Below are positions 1-7,920 of a stretch of 64,000 nucleotides of DNA, in pieces. The stretch spans positions 3,968,001 to 4,032,000 of the forward strand of contig NZ_FNSV01000005.1 of NCBI RefSeq assembly GCF_900105905.1, in the 5' to 3' direction. This DNA comes from Rhodococcus koreensis (GTDB taxonomy: Bacteria; Actinomycetota; Actinomycetes; Mycobacteriales; Mycobacteriaceae). Positions within the stretch are counted from its first letter, which is position 1. Every line of letters starts with the position of its first letter. Both the position numbers and the translations under genes were made by a program. A model generated the notes under the pieces. The model made no database searches and was not told the DNA's origin. It worked only from the letters and a program-made list of their open reading frames with translations.

Positions 1-2
1 TG

Positions 3-857
3 ACCGACGACACCGGCATGCAGGCCACCGGAGTTCGGCTGCGGCACCGCGGGACCGAACTCGTCGTCGAGGCAGCCACCGTGGTGGTCTCCTGCGGCGC
101 CGTCAACTCCGCGGCGCTGCTGCTGCGGTCGGCGAACCCCGCGCACCCGGGCGGTCTCGCCAACTCCTCCGGCATGGTCGGACGAAACTACATGGTGCAC
201 AACAACTCCATCATGGTCGGCATCAACCCGCTGAAGAAGAACACCGCCGAGTTCCAGAAGACGCTGTACCTCAACGACTTCTACACCCGCGGCACCGCCG
301 AGCACCCCTATCCGCTCGGGCACGTGCAGCTGATCGGGAAACTGCAGGGCGAGATGATCAAGGGCCAACGTCCGCTGATCCCCAAGTGGGCGCTGAGCCA
401 GGCGACGGCCCGCAGCATCGACTGGTGGCTGTTCACCGAGGACCTGCCCGATCCGGACAACCGCGTCACCCTCACCGCCGACGGCAACATCCAGATCGCG
501 TGGACCCCCAACAACACGCGCGCCCACGAGGTGCTGGTCCGCGAGATGCGCAAGATCCTCCGCAAGATCGGGTACCCGTTCGTCTTCAGCGAGGGCACCG
601 GCATCGAGGTCAACTCCCACCAGGCCGGCACCGTCCGCGCCGGAACCGACCCCGCGACCTCCGTACTCGACGCCGACTGCCGCGCCCACGACGTGCACAA
701 CCTCTACGTCGTCGACTCGTCCTTCTTCCCGTCCCTGCCCGTGATGAACCCCGCCCTGTCCATCGCGGCCAACGCCTTCCGCGTCGCCGAGGCGATCACC
801 GCACAGCACCGCACGACCGCAGGCCGGACTTCCCCGGCCGAGCCCACGTCCGTCTGA
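3..857 (+). CDS. GMC-family FAD oxidoreductase, C-terminal part
   Basis: The gene enters from outside the window; about 284 codons of its 3' part are present. The visible protein carries the GMC oxidoreductase C-terminal domain: an NSHQAGT segment supplying the active-site histidine and, near the end, VMNPALS with the conserved asparagine, preceded by the LYVVDSSFFP segment typical of the family. GMC enzymes oxidise alcohol or sugar hydroxyls with FAD. The next gene starts 30 bp downstream on the same strand, so it probably shares an operon with the ThDP enzyme and the TIM-barrel isomerase. Oxidation of a cyclitol or sugar hydroxyl is the inferred role; the substrate cannot be read from sequence, and the FAD-binding N-terminus is not visible. 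Confidence 0.85.
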   Translation, partial: TDDTGMQATGVRLRHRGTELVVEAATVVVSCGAVNSAALLLRSANPAHPGGLANSSGMVGRNYMVHNNSIMVGINPLKKNTAEFQKTLYLNDFYTRGTAEHPYPLGHVQLIGKLQGEMIKGQRPLIPKWALSQATARSIDWWLFTEDLPDPDNRVTLTADGNIQIAWTPNNTRAHEVLVREMRKILRKIGYPFVFSEGTGIEVNSHQAGTVRAGTDPATSVLDADCRAHDVHNLYVVDSSFFPSLPVMNPALSIAANAFRVAEAITAQHRTTAGRTSPAEPTSV

Positions 858-887
858 CACCGTCACCGACAGCTAGGAACCACCGAT

Positions 888-2687
888 ATGACAACACAGC
901 AACTCACCGGCGGACAGATGGTCGTCGACTTCCTCATCCGCGAGGGAGTCGAGAAGGTCTTCGCGATCCCCGGCCACGGCAACACCGCACTCCTCGACGC
1001 GTTCGTCGACCGCGCCGACGAGATCGAACTCGTGCCGGCCATGCACGAACAGGGCGCCGCCCACATGGCCGACGGCTACTACCGGGCCTCCGGCAAGATC
1101 GCCGCGATCTGTACCTCCATCGGTCCGGGCGCGACCAACACCCTCACCGGGTTGGCGACCGCGTTCGCCGACTCGATGCCGATGCTCCTGATCACCGGCG
1201 CCGTGCACACCTACATGGAAAACCGGGGTGTACTGCAGGAGATCGACCGCCCGCACGGCAACAACTTTCCCCGCATGGTCGAACCGGTGGTCAAGCGCTG
1301 GTGGCAGCCCAGCCGCCTCGAACAGCTTACGGTGGCGCTCGCGCAGGCGTTCAACACCATGCACGAGGGCCGGCGCGGGCCCGTGCTCGTCGACATCCCG
1401 CAGGACCTGCAGGCCGAATACGGCGACTACACCCCCGACACCGGCACCCGCAGGCCCGCCACCCGCGCAACCGGCGACCCGGCCGTGATCGCCGAGGCCG
1501 CCCGCCTGCTCGCCGGCGCGAAACGTCCCGTCATCGTCGCCGGCGGCGGCGTCATCCACGCCGAGGCCGCCGCGGAGTTGATGGCCGTCGCCGAGCACCT
1601 CGGGGCACCGGTCACGCACTCGTTCCAGGGCAAGGGCGCCTTCCCCGCCGACCACGACCTCTACGCCTGGCCGTGCGGCGACATGGGTTCGATCCCGGGC
1701 AACGGCGTCACCCGCACCGCTGACGTGATCCTCGCCGTCGGCTGCCGGTTCAGCGACCGCATCACCTCCTCGTACCGCCCCGGCGTCACGTTCGACATCC
1801 CGAACACCAAACTGGTGCAGATCGACATCGACGGATTCGAGATCGGCCGCAACTACCCGGTCGAGGTGGGTGTCGTCGGCGACGCGAAAACCTCCCTGCA
1901 GTCCCTGCAGAACGCCCTCACCGACCTCGGGCCCGGCCGCGACTACCGCAGCACCGACTACTTCGCGGAACTGCAGGACCTCAAGGCCCAGTGGGACGAG
2001 CACCTGCGGCCGATGCGGACCACCGACTACCTGCCGATGACCAACTCGCGGGCGATGGTCGAGATCCGCAAGGCCCTTCCGCGCGAGGGCATCCTCGTCA
2101 CCGACTCGTCCAACCCCGCGAACCAGGCGTTCAACGAGTTCCCGATCTACGGCCCGAAGACCAACATCGTGGCCGGCGGCTTCTCCGGCATCGGATTCGG
2201 TGTGCCCGCCGCGATCGGCGCGCAGATCGGCGCCCCGGACACCCCGGTCCTGGCGATGGTCGGCGACGGCAGCTTCCTCCAGACCGGCACCGAGATCGCG
2301 ACCGCCGCGATGCTCGGAGTGCCGCTGGTGATCGTCGTGCTCAACAATGGCGGCTGGGAAGCGATCAAGGACCTCCAGATCAGCCTGTTCGGTGAAGAAC
2401 GCGAAATCATCTCCGGGTGGAAGAACCTCGACGGGACACCGTATTTCGCCGACATCACCCGGTTCGCCCAGTCACTCGGCTGCAGCGCCGAGCGCGTCGA
2501 GGACCCGGAGAAGCTGGCCGACGCCATCGAGCGCGCGTTCGCGACGCCGGGCCCGGTGATCATCGAGGCGATGAGCGCGCACGAACTGCCGTGGACCGAG
2601 ATGCACCCGACCGGCTGGTGGGACATCACCGTCCCCGCCTACCACGGCGAGGTCCGCGACGACTACGTCGCTCAGCGCGGATTCTGA
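888..2687 (+). CDS. Thiamine diphosphate-dependent enzyme (acetolactate synthase/IolD superfamily)
   Basis: A 599-residue protein with the three-domain ThDP enzyme layout. The N-terminal PYR domain has the catalytic glutamate in MHEQGAAHMADGY (about residue 54). The C-terminal PP domain carries a GDGS...NN cofactor motif starting near residue 459. Relatives include acetolactate synthase, glyoxylate carboligase and IolD, the trihydroxycyclohexane-dione hydrolase of inositol breakdown. Between a GMC oxidoreductase and a sugar isomerase-like gene, an IolD-like C-C bond hydrolysis of an oxidised ring fits better than a biosynthetic acetolactate synthase, but this is inference. ATG start. The following gene begins 12 bp after its stop. 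Confidence 0.85.
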   Translation: MTTQQLTGGQMVVDFLIREGVEKVFAIPGHGNTALLDAFVDRADEIELVPAMHEQGAAHMADGYYRASGKIAAICTSIGPGATNTLTGLATAFADSMPMLLITGAVHTYMENRGVLQEIDRPHGNNFPRMVEPVVKRWWQPSRLEQLTVALAQAFNTMHEGRRGPVLVDIPQDLQAEYGDYTPDTGTRRPATRATGDPAVIAEAARLLAGAKRPVIVAGGGVIHAEAAAELMAVAEHLGAPVTHSFQGKGAFPADHDLYAWPCGDMGSIPGNGVTRTADVILAVGCRFSDRITSSYRPGVTFDIPNTKLVQIDIDGFEIGRNYPVEVGVVGDAKTSLQSLQNALTDLGPGRDYRSTDYFAELQDLKAQWDEHLRPMRTTDYLPMTNSRAMVEIRKALPREGILVTDSSNPANQAFNEFPIYGPKTNIVAGGFSGIGFGVPAAIGAQIGAPDTPVLAMVGDGSFLQTGTEIATAAMLGVPLVIVVLNNGGWEAIKDLQISLFGEEREIISGWKNLDGTPYFADITRFAQSLGCSAERVEDPEKLADAIERAFATPGPVIIEAMSAHELPWTEMHPTGWWDITVPAYHGEVRDDYVAQRGF

Positions 2688-2699
2688 TCGGGGACCGGC

Positions 2700-3539
2700 A
2701 TGGGAGAAATCAAACTCGGCCTGAACCTGGAGTTCGCCCGCTTCGAGAACGGGTCGTTCGACTGGGCCATGGACCAGGCCGCGGAGATCGGCTACAAGTA
2801 CGTGGAGCCGATGGTCTACTGGGGCCGCGAGTTGCTGAGCACCGCCGGGTACTTCCACACCCGGTCGATGCTCGACGACCCACTGATCATGCGGGACGCC
2901 GCCGAATCCCGCGGGCTGAGCATCTCGTCGCTGTCCAGCCACGCCCCGCTGGCCAAGCCGGACGTGTCGGTCGACTACCTCAAGCAGTCGATCCGCTACG
3001 CCGCCGAGGTCGGGTCGCCGATGATCATGGTCGACGACGGGCCGCTGCCGACGTGGACCACCGAGGCGGAGAACTACACGCTGATGCGGTACACGCTGCA
3101 GGAGGCGGCGAAGGTGGCCGAACGGCGCGGCATCAAGATCGCGATCGAGACGCACGGCGAGTACACCGCCACCCCGGAGCGGCTCGAGAAGATCATGAAC
3201 CTGATCGACAGCCCCGCGCTGACGATCAACCTCGACACCGGCAACAGCTACCTCAGCGAGAACGACCCGCACGAGTGGCTCGAACAGATCATCGGGGACG
3301 TCACCCACCTGCACGCCAAGGACATCGGCGTCGACGACGCGAAACGGCTGCGCGGCAAAATCCGCGGCATGCTCGGCTGCGCCTGCGGCGACGGCGTCAT
3401 CGACTGGGAACGGATCGTGAAAACCCTCCACGAGGCGGACCACGACATCGTCCTGTCCGTCGAATGCGGTGGCCTCGACGCCGCGAAGAAGAGCTACACC
3501 TATCTCACCGATCTGATCACCCGCATCCAGACCGGCTGA
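2700..3539 (+). CDS. Sugar phosphate isomerase/epimerase-like TIM-barrel protein
   Basis: A 279-residue xylose-isomerase-like TIM barrel (AP endonuclease family 2 fold). Probable divalent-metal ligands are visible in order: Glu in AIETHGEYT, Asp in NLDTGNSY, His in THLHAKD and Glu in SVECGG. Relatives include IolE/IolI-type inosose dehydratases and isomerases and hydroxypyruvate isomerase. It is the last gene of the GMC/ThDP/isomerase series, 12 bp after the ThDP gene, and is followed by a strong hairpin. The likely role is isomerisation, epimerisation or dehydration of an oxidised sugar or cyclitol; the substrate is unknown. Confidence 0.85.
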   Translation: MGEIKLGLNLEFARFENGSFDWAMDQAAEIGYKYVEPMVYWGRELLSTAGYFHTRSMLDDPLIMRDAAESRGLSISSLSSHAPLAKPDVSVDYLKQSIRYAAEVGSPMIMVDDGPLPTWTTEAENYTLMRYTLQEAAKVAERRGIKIAIETHGEYTATPERLEKIMNLIDSPALTINLDTGNSYLSENDPHEWLEQIIGDVTHLHAKDIGVDDAKRLRGKIRGMLGCACGDGVIDWERIVKTLHEADHDIVLSVECGGLDAAKKSYTYLTDLITRIQTG

Positions 3540-3625
3540 CAACGGCGTCACCGGCCCCGCAGGTGATCCCACGACACGCTGGATCCTGAACCGACATTCG
3601 AGTCTCCGGCGCGTCGTGTCCACAG

Positions 3626-3664
3626 CGTGCCGCCCGACACCCCGTGTGCCGGGCGGCACGTTTC
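3626..3664 (+). terminator. Hairpin terminator after the sugar/cyclitol operon
   Basis: An 11-bp perfect stem (CGTGCCGCCCG paired with CGGGCGGCACG), 13-nt loop, followed by a short T run (TTTC). It lies 87 bp after the isomerase gene and about 50 bp before the next ATG. Confidence 0.75.
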
Positions 3665-3716
3665 ACCCCTACCAGCAGTGCGGATGGCGATAGCCGCGAT
3701 CCGGGAAGAGCTTGTC

Positions 3717-5150
3717 ATGAATACTCCTGCCCGCACCGAGGCACGTCATCGGGTGGTGATCGTCGGCTCCGGATTCGGCGGCCTGTTCGCCGCGAAGGCG
3801 TTGCGCCGGGCCGACGTCGACGTCCTCGTCGTCGACCGCACCAGCCACCACCTGTTCCAGCCGCTGCTGTACCAGGTGGCGACCGGGATCCTGTCCGAGG
3901 GCGAGATCGCGCCGGCGACGCGGATGGTGTTGAAGAAGCAGTCGAACGCCTCGGTGATGCTGGGGGACGTCACCGACATCGACCTGGCGGGGCGCAGCAT
4001 CACCTTGACCCATCAGGGCAGGACGACCACCACCGAGTACGACAGTCTGATCGTCTCGGCCGGGGCCCGGCAGTCGTACTTCGGCAACGACCACTTCGCC
4101 GAGCACGCCCCCGGCATGAAGACCATCGACGACGCACTCGAACTCCGCGGCCGGATCCTGGGCGCGTTCGAACGTGCCGAACTGTCCACCGCCGCGGAGG
4201 AACGCGCCCGCCTCCTGACGTTCGTGGTGGTCGGCGCCGGGCCCACCGGAGTGGAAATGGCCGGGCAGATAGCCGAACTGGCCCACCGGACCCTTGTCGG
4301 CGCATACCGGAACATCGACACCCGCGACGCCCGGATCGTCCTGCTCGACGCCGCGTCCACGGTGTTGCCGCCGTTCGGCGACCGACTCGGATCGACCGCC
4401 GCCGAGGGTCTCGAGAAGATCGGCGTCGAGGTGCGGCTCGGGGCGGCCGTCACCGACGTCGACGCGGACGGGGTGACGATCAAGGACGGGCGAGGCGAGA
4501 CCGTCCGCATCGAATCCGCGTGCAAGGTGTGGTCGGCGGGCGTGGAAGCCAGCCCGCTGGCCCGGCAGCTTGCCGAGCAGTCGGGGGCCGAACTCGACCG
4601 CGCCGGGCGGATCGCCGTCCGCGAGGACCTGACGGTGCCGGGGCACCGGGAGGTGTTCGTGATCGGCGACATGATGGCCCGCGACCGCCTCCCCGGGGTG
4701 GCGCAGGTCGCGATCCAGGGTGGCCGGTACGCGGCGCAGCAGATCGCAGCAGATGCCCGCCCGCGCGCGTCCGCACCCGACCGGCTTCCGTTCCGGTACA
4801 GGGACAAGGGGTCGATGGCGACGATCTCGAGATTCAACGCCGTCGTGAAGGTCGGGGGCGTCGAACTCGCGGGACTCCTCGCCTGGATCCTGTGGCTGGC
4901 CGTCCACGTCGTCTACGTCGTCGGGTTCCGAAGCCGCCTGTCCACGCTCATGTCGTGGACGTGGACCTTCCTCGGCTCGTGGCGGGGACAGCTGACGGTC
5001 ACCGATCAACAAGTGTTGGCACGCAACGTCCTGGGCAAACTCGTTCTCCTCGACCGGTGCGAGGGATGTTCACCCATCAGGGCCGTACAGACAATTAGCA
5101 GTGAGCATGCTAACTTGCTAACATCCCGTAAGAGAAGGAGCTCCTCATGA
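3717..5150 (+). CDS. ndh: Type II NADH:quinone oxidoreductase (NDH-2)
   Basis: Encodes a 477-residue flavoprotein of the NDH-2 family, which passes electrons from NADH to menaquinone without pumping protons, at the inner face of the membrane. The FAD site GSGFGG lies near the N-terminus and a second dinucleotide site, GAGPTGVEMAG, about residue 175. A hydrophobic amphipathic region (AGLLAWILWLAVHVVYVVG) near the C-terminus would anchor it. The ATG at 3717 is preferred over upstream codons because GGGAAGAG lies 8-15 bp before it. The last 40-50 residues are low in recognisable similarity and overlap what looks like the promoter of the next gene. The stop overlaps the next ATG by 4 bp (ATGA). 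Confidence 0.9.
   Translation: MNTPARTEARHRVVIVGSGFGGLFAAKALRRADVDVLVVDRTSHHLFQPLLYQVATGILSEGEIAPATRMVLKKQSNASVMLGDVTDIDLAGRSITLTHQGRTTTTEYDSLIVSAGARQSYFGNDHFAEHAPGMKTIDDALELRGRILGAFERAELSTAAEERARLLTFVVVGAGPTGVEMAGQIAELAHRTLVGAYRNIDTRDARIVLLDAASTVLPPFGDRLGSTAAEGLEKIGVEVRLGAAVTDVDADGVTIKDGRGETVRIESACKVWSAGVEASPLARQLAEQSGAELDRAGRIAVREDLTVPGHREVFVIGDMMARDRLPGVAQVAIQGGRYAAQQIAADARPRASAPDRLPFRYRDKGSMATISRFNAVVKVGGVELAGLLAWILWLAVHVVYVVGFRSRLSTLMSWTWTFLGSWRGQLTVTDQQVLARNVLGKLVLLDRCEGCSPIRAVQTISSEHANLLTSRKRRSSS
5095..5121 (+). promoter_or_regulatory. TTAGCA/TGCTAA inverted repeat before the phasin gene
   Basis: TTAGCA (5095-5100), a 7-bp spacer and TGCTAA (5108-5113) form a perfect inverted repeat, followed by a third half-site TGCTAA at 5116-5121. 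It lies 26-52 bp upstream of the phasin-like ATG and inside the 3' end of ndh. A binding site for the XRE regulator encoded at 5596-5955 is the natural inference, because phasin genes are often controlled by a neighbouring DNA-binding protein. Confidence 0.5.
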
Positions 5151-5470
5151 CCACTCCAACGTCCGGCACAAAAGCGACCGACACGAAGGTCTCCGGTGGA
5201 AATCCCTCCCGCGCAACAGATTCCGGGAAGGGCAAGGATCAGAACGCGTTCGCAAGCATCGGGTCGAAGGTCGTCGACACGACCAAGAAGGCAGGGAACC
5301 GGTCGCTCGACGTCTACGAAAAGGCTCTCGACAGTAGCCTCGAATACCACTCGGCAATCGCGGCGGTCACCAACGTCGAGTGGGTTTCGACGATTGCGGA
5401 TGCGCACGCGAAGCTGGCCCGCGAGATCAGCGCGGCGACAACCGCAGCGGCTCGAGAATTGCTGAAGTAG
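5147..5470 (+). CDS. Phasin-like granule-associated small protein
   Basis: A 107-residue protein with a low-complexity, charged N-terminal third (many K, T, G, S) followed by an amphipathic helical part, from about KKAGNRSLDVYEKAL to the C-terminal AREISAATTAAARELLK. It has no signal peptide and no transmembrane segment. This layout fits phasins, which coat polyhydroxyalkanoate or lipid inclusions. The presence of phaC 11 kb away and of a convergent XRE regulator supports that reading. AGAAGGAG stands 8 bp before the ATG. The overlap with ndh (ATGA) suggests partial coupling, but the repeat upstream suggests its own promoter. Confidence 0.65.
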   Translation: MTTPTSGTKATDTKVSGGNPSRATDSGKGKDQNAFASIGSKVVDTTKKAGNRSLDVYEKALDSSLEYHSAIAAVTNVEWVSTIADAHAKLAREISAATTAAARELLK

Positions 5471-5595
5471 CTGCCAGGGCCCGCGGTAGCACGGTAGTAC
5501 GGTCACCGTGGGTCCTGACCGCCGCCTCCCGAGCGAGAGCCCTCCGCGGGAAATTCATTCCGTCTCCCGCCCAAAGGCGACACAGACGTCTGCGC

Positions 5596-5955
5596 TTATC
5601 CGCGCTTACGCTCGGCCCTCGTCACCTTGCGGAACGTCTCGTACATCTCCACGAAGGCCGTGCGCCGGGCATTGGTGAGGTCGCCGTCCTGCCCTATCGC
5701 CCGAACTACGCTCGAAGACTCCTCCGGACGCGCTCGGACCTGCCCGAGCAAAACATCAGCCGAGGTCTGCAGGTGCTCCGCGATGGCGTCGAGAACTCGC
5801 TCACTCGGCTCCCGGAGTTTGCGTTCGATCTGCGAAAGGTAGGGGTTCGAGATCCCCACCATCGCGGCGAACTGCCGCATCGGAAGCTCGGCAAGTTCCC
5901 GCTGCTGCCTGATCAACTCACCTAACGTCGGTGACGGCTTCTTGTCTTCGGCCAC
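5596..5955 (-). CDS. XRE-family helix-turn-helix regulator
   Basis: A 119-residue protein with an N-terminal XRE helix-turn-helix at about residues 12-66 (LGELIRQQRELAELPMRQFA, then GISNPYLSQIER), and a short charged C-terminal region. It starts with GTG and is convergent with the phasin-like gene. Such one-domain regulators beside phasin or surface-adhesin genes occur in mycolic-acid actinobacteria. The inferred role is repression of the phasin gene through the repeat at 5095-5121. Confidence 0.85.
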   Translation of the reverse strand: MAEDKKPSPTLGELIRQQRELAELPMRQFAAMVGISNPYLSQIERKLREPSERVLDAIAEHLQTSADVLLGQVRARPEESSSVVRAIGQDGDLTNARRTAFVEMYETFRKVTRAERKRG

Positions 5956-6055
5956 CCTGCCAGGATAGACAGCGGGGAACGCTACCCTCCGACCCGCACG
6001 TCCAAGATGCTTCGGCCCGCGACTTCGCCACGTCGGCGGAGGGAAATGGAGAATG

Positions 6056-6994
6056 TCAACCCAGCGTGGCGGCCGATTGTTGCCGCCGATGCAGCGCCTT
6101 TCCCGTCTTCTTCAGGATGGTGAGGAGCTCACCCGCCAGAGCGACATGGCCGGCGCTGGCAGGCAGGGCCACGAAGATCTCCCGCGCAAGCGCCGGCTTC
6201 AACCGGCGGGCGCGAGTTCCGCGGCCGGGAACCAGGGCGAGCTCGGGAACGAATGCGACGGCGACACCGGAGGCGGCGAGAGCCTGTGCGACATCGTAGG
6301 ACTCGGTCTGGAACGGCACCCAAGGCACGAACCCGGAGTCTGCGGCTGCCGAGTTCAATTGTGTACGTGCGGGTCTGCCGGTGATGCTGCACGCCCAGGC
6401 GTCCTTCTCGAAGGCCTTCAACTCCACAGCCTGAGAGGCCGGATCTTGCGCCTGAGGGTGATCGTCGGGGAGGACGACCCGAAGCGGATCGGTGAGAAGG
6501 TGCTCGAATCGAACTCCTTCGACTGCACTCGGGGTGCCGCTGTACGAGGCGGTGATCGCCATATCCAGCTCACCGCTGGTGATCAGTTCGATGCCTCCGT
6601 CGGTGGGCACGTCGACGACCGACAACTGTGCTTCGGGGTGTCGGTATCGCAGCGCGGTCAGTCCGTCCGGAAGCAACGCAACCGCCGCCGAGGGAAACGC
6701 GCCGAGACGGAGTCTGTTGGCGTGAGCGCCGAGGTAGTCCGCGACGGTTTCCTCCGCTCGGGACAGTTCGGCAGAGACGCGTTCGCTGTGCTCGGCCAGC
6801 AGGCTTCCGAGAGGGGTCAGCTTGGCACCTCGCGCGCCCCGTTCGACCAGCAGTGCGCCGAGGTCGCGTTCAAGCTTGGCGAGCTGCTGTGACACTGCGG
6901 GGGAAGTGATTCCGAGTGTTTCTGCTGCGCGTGCGAGGCTGCCCCCCTGCTTGACGGCCAGCAGGAGGGCCAACTGCGACGAGGTGAGGTTCAT
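6056..6994 (-). CDS. LysR-family transcriptional regulator
   Basis: A 312-residue LysR-type regulator with the N-terminal winged helix-turn-helix (about residues 5-60, including SLARAAETLGITSPAVSQQL) and a periplasmic-binding-like effector domain from about residue 95. It is divergent from the enoyl-CoA hydratase at 7161 with 166 bp between them, the usual arrangement for LysR control of a neighbour. The effector is unknown; an acyl-CoA or carboxylate related to the hydratase and ligase is plausible. Confidence 0.9.
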   Translation of the reverse strand: MNLTSSQLALLLAVKQGGSLARAAETLGITSPAVSQQLAKLERDLGALLVERGARGAKLTPLGSLLAEHSERVSAELSRAEETVADYLGAHANRLRLGAFPSAAVALLPDGLTALRYRHPEAQLSVVDVPTDGGIELITSGELDMAITASYSGTPSAVEGVRFEHLLTDPLRVVLPDDHPQAQDPASQAVELKAFEKDAWACSITGRPARTQLNSAAADSGFVPWVPFQTESYDVAQALAASGVAVAFVPELALVPGRGTRARRLKPALAREIFVALPASAGHVALAGELLTILKKTGKALHRRQQSAATLG

Positions 6995-7095
6995 TAAGCA
7001 AACCTTAGCGCTGCAGCAGCTAGATCGCCATTCTGCTTATTCAATTTCGGCGAGACGATGGACGGTATCGAAACCCGCAGAAGGAGTATGCCCTG

Positions 7096-7164
7096 ATGGC
7101 CAGTTCACCTCGCGCAACTCGCGCCGCCGACTCCCGCGCCTGGAAGTCAGGTGTCCTCCAGTGA
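7096..7164 (+). CDS. Possible 22-codon leader ORF coupled to the enoyl-CoA hydratase
   Basis: AAGGAG (7081-7086) sits 9 bp before an ATG at 7096 that opens a 22-codon frame ending in TGA at 7162-7164. The stop overlaps the GTG start of the hydratase (GTGA). The hydratase GTG itself has no clear Shine-Dalgarno sequence. This fits translational coupling through a leader peptide. A frameshift in a longer N-terminus is the alternative. Confidence 0.35.
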   Translation: MASSPRATRAADSRAWKSGVLQ

Positions 7165-7892
7165 CGACCTCCGTTCGATTCGACGTCCGTAGCAACGTCG
7201 CCTGGATCACCCTCGATGGCGTGGACACCCGCAACTCCCTCGATCGGAACAGCGCGCAAGCCCTGGTCGACGCTTGCGATGCCGTCGACGTTGACCCATC
7301 GGTGGGTGCTGTGGTGATCACCGGAGCCGGAAGCGCCTTCTGCTCGGGAGCCGACCGAGCCGCACTCGGGAATCTTGCAAGTGCACAGCCGCACGAGGCG
7401 TACGAGGCGCTCGACTCCCTCTACCGTGCGTTCCGCCGATTCGGTGAGGTGACTGTTCCGTCGATTGCCGCGATCAATGGTGCCGCGGTGGGAGCCGGAC
7501 TCAATTTGGCGCTGTCGGCGGATGTGCGTCTTGCGGCCGAGGACGCGCTGCTGGTGCCGGGCTTCGCGGAGAACGGAATTCATCCTGGCGGTGGGCATTT
7601 CCACCTTCTCGAGCGGGCAGCCGGTCGCCAGGCCGCCGCCGCGCTAGGCGTGTTCGGGCACCGCTTGACCGGGGCGAGTGCCGCTGACACCGGACTGGTG
7701 TGGGACGCGGTTCCGGTGGCCGATCTCGAAGAGGCGGCCCAGCGCCTCGCCGAACCGGTCGCCCGCGATCCTGAACTCGCTCGGGCCTTGGCGAACAGCC
7801 TGCGGTTGACGACCACACCACCGTGCGCATGGCAGGCGGCAATCGAGGTCGAACGCGCCCGGCAGATGTGGTCGCTGTCGCGCCCCCGCTGA
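7161..7892 (+). CDS. Enoyl-CoA hydratase/isomerase (crotonase family)
   Basis: A 243-residue crotonase-fold protein. The first oxyanion-hole segment is SAFCSGAD, the second GAAVGAGLNLAL, and the GFAENGIHPGGGHFHLLERAAG stretch corresponds to the conserved active-site helix region. It starts with GTG at 7161 because homology to the family begins at once (VTTSVRFDVRSNVAWITL). The family hydrates or isomerises acyl-CoA double bonds in the cytosol. It is followed 28 bp later by a decayed acyl-CoA ligase, so the pathway it belonged to may no longer be complete. Confidence 0.85.
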   Translation: MTTSVRFDVRSNVAWITLDGVDTRNSLDRNSAQALVDACDAVDVDPSVGAVVITGAGSAFCSGADRAALGNLASAQPHEAYEALDSLYRAFRRFGEVTVPSIAAINGAAVGAGLNLALSADVRLAAEDALLVPGFAENGIHPGGGHFHLLERAAGRQAAAALGVFGHRLTGASAADTGLVWDAVPVADLEEAAQRLAEPVARDPELARALANSLRLTTTPPCAWQAAIEVERARQMWSLSRPR

Positions 7893-7920
7893 CGGGCCCA
7901 AAGACACAGGAAGGACCGTG

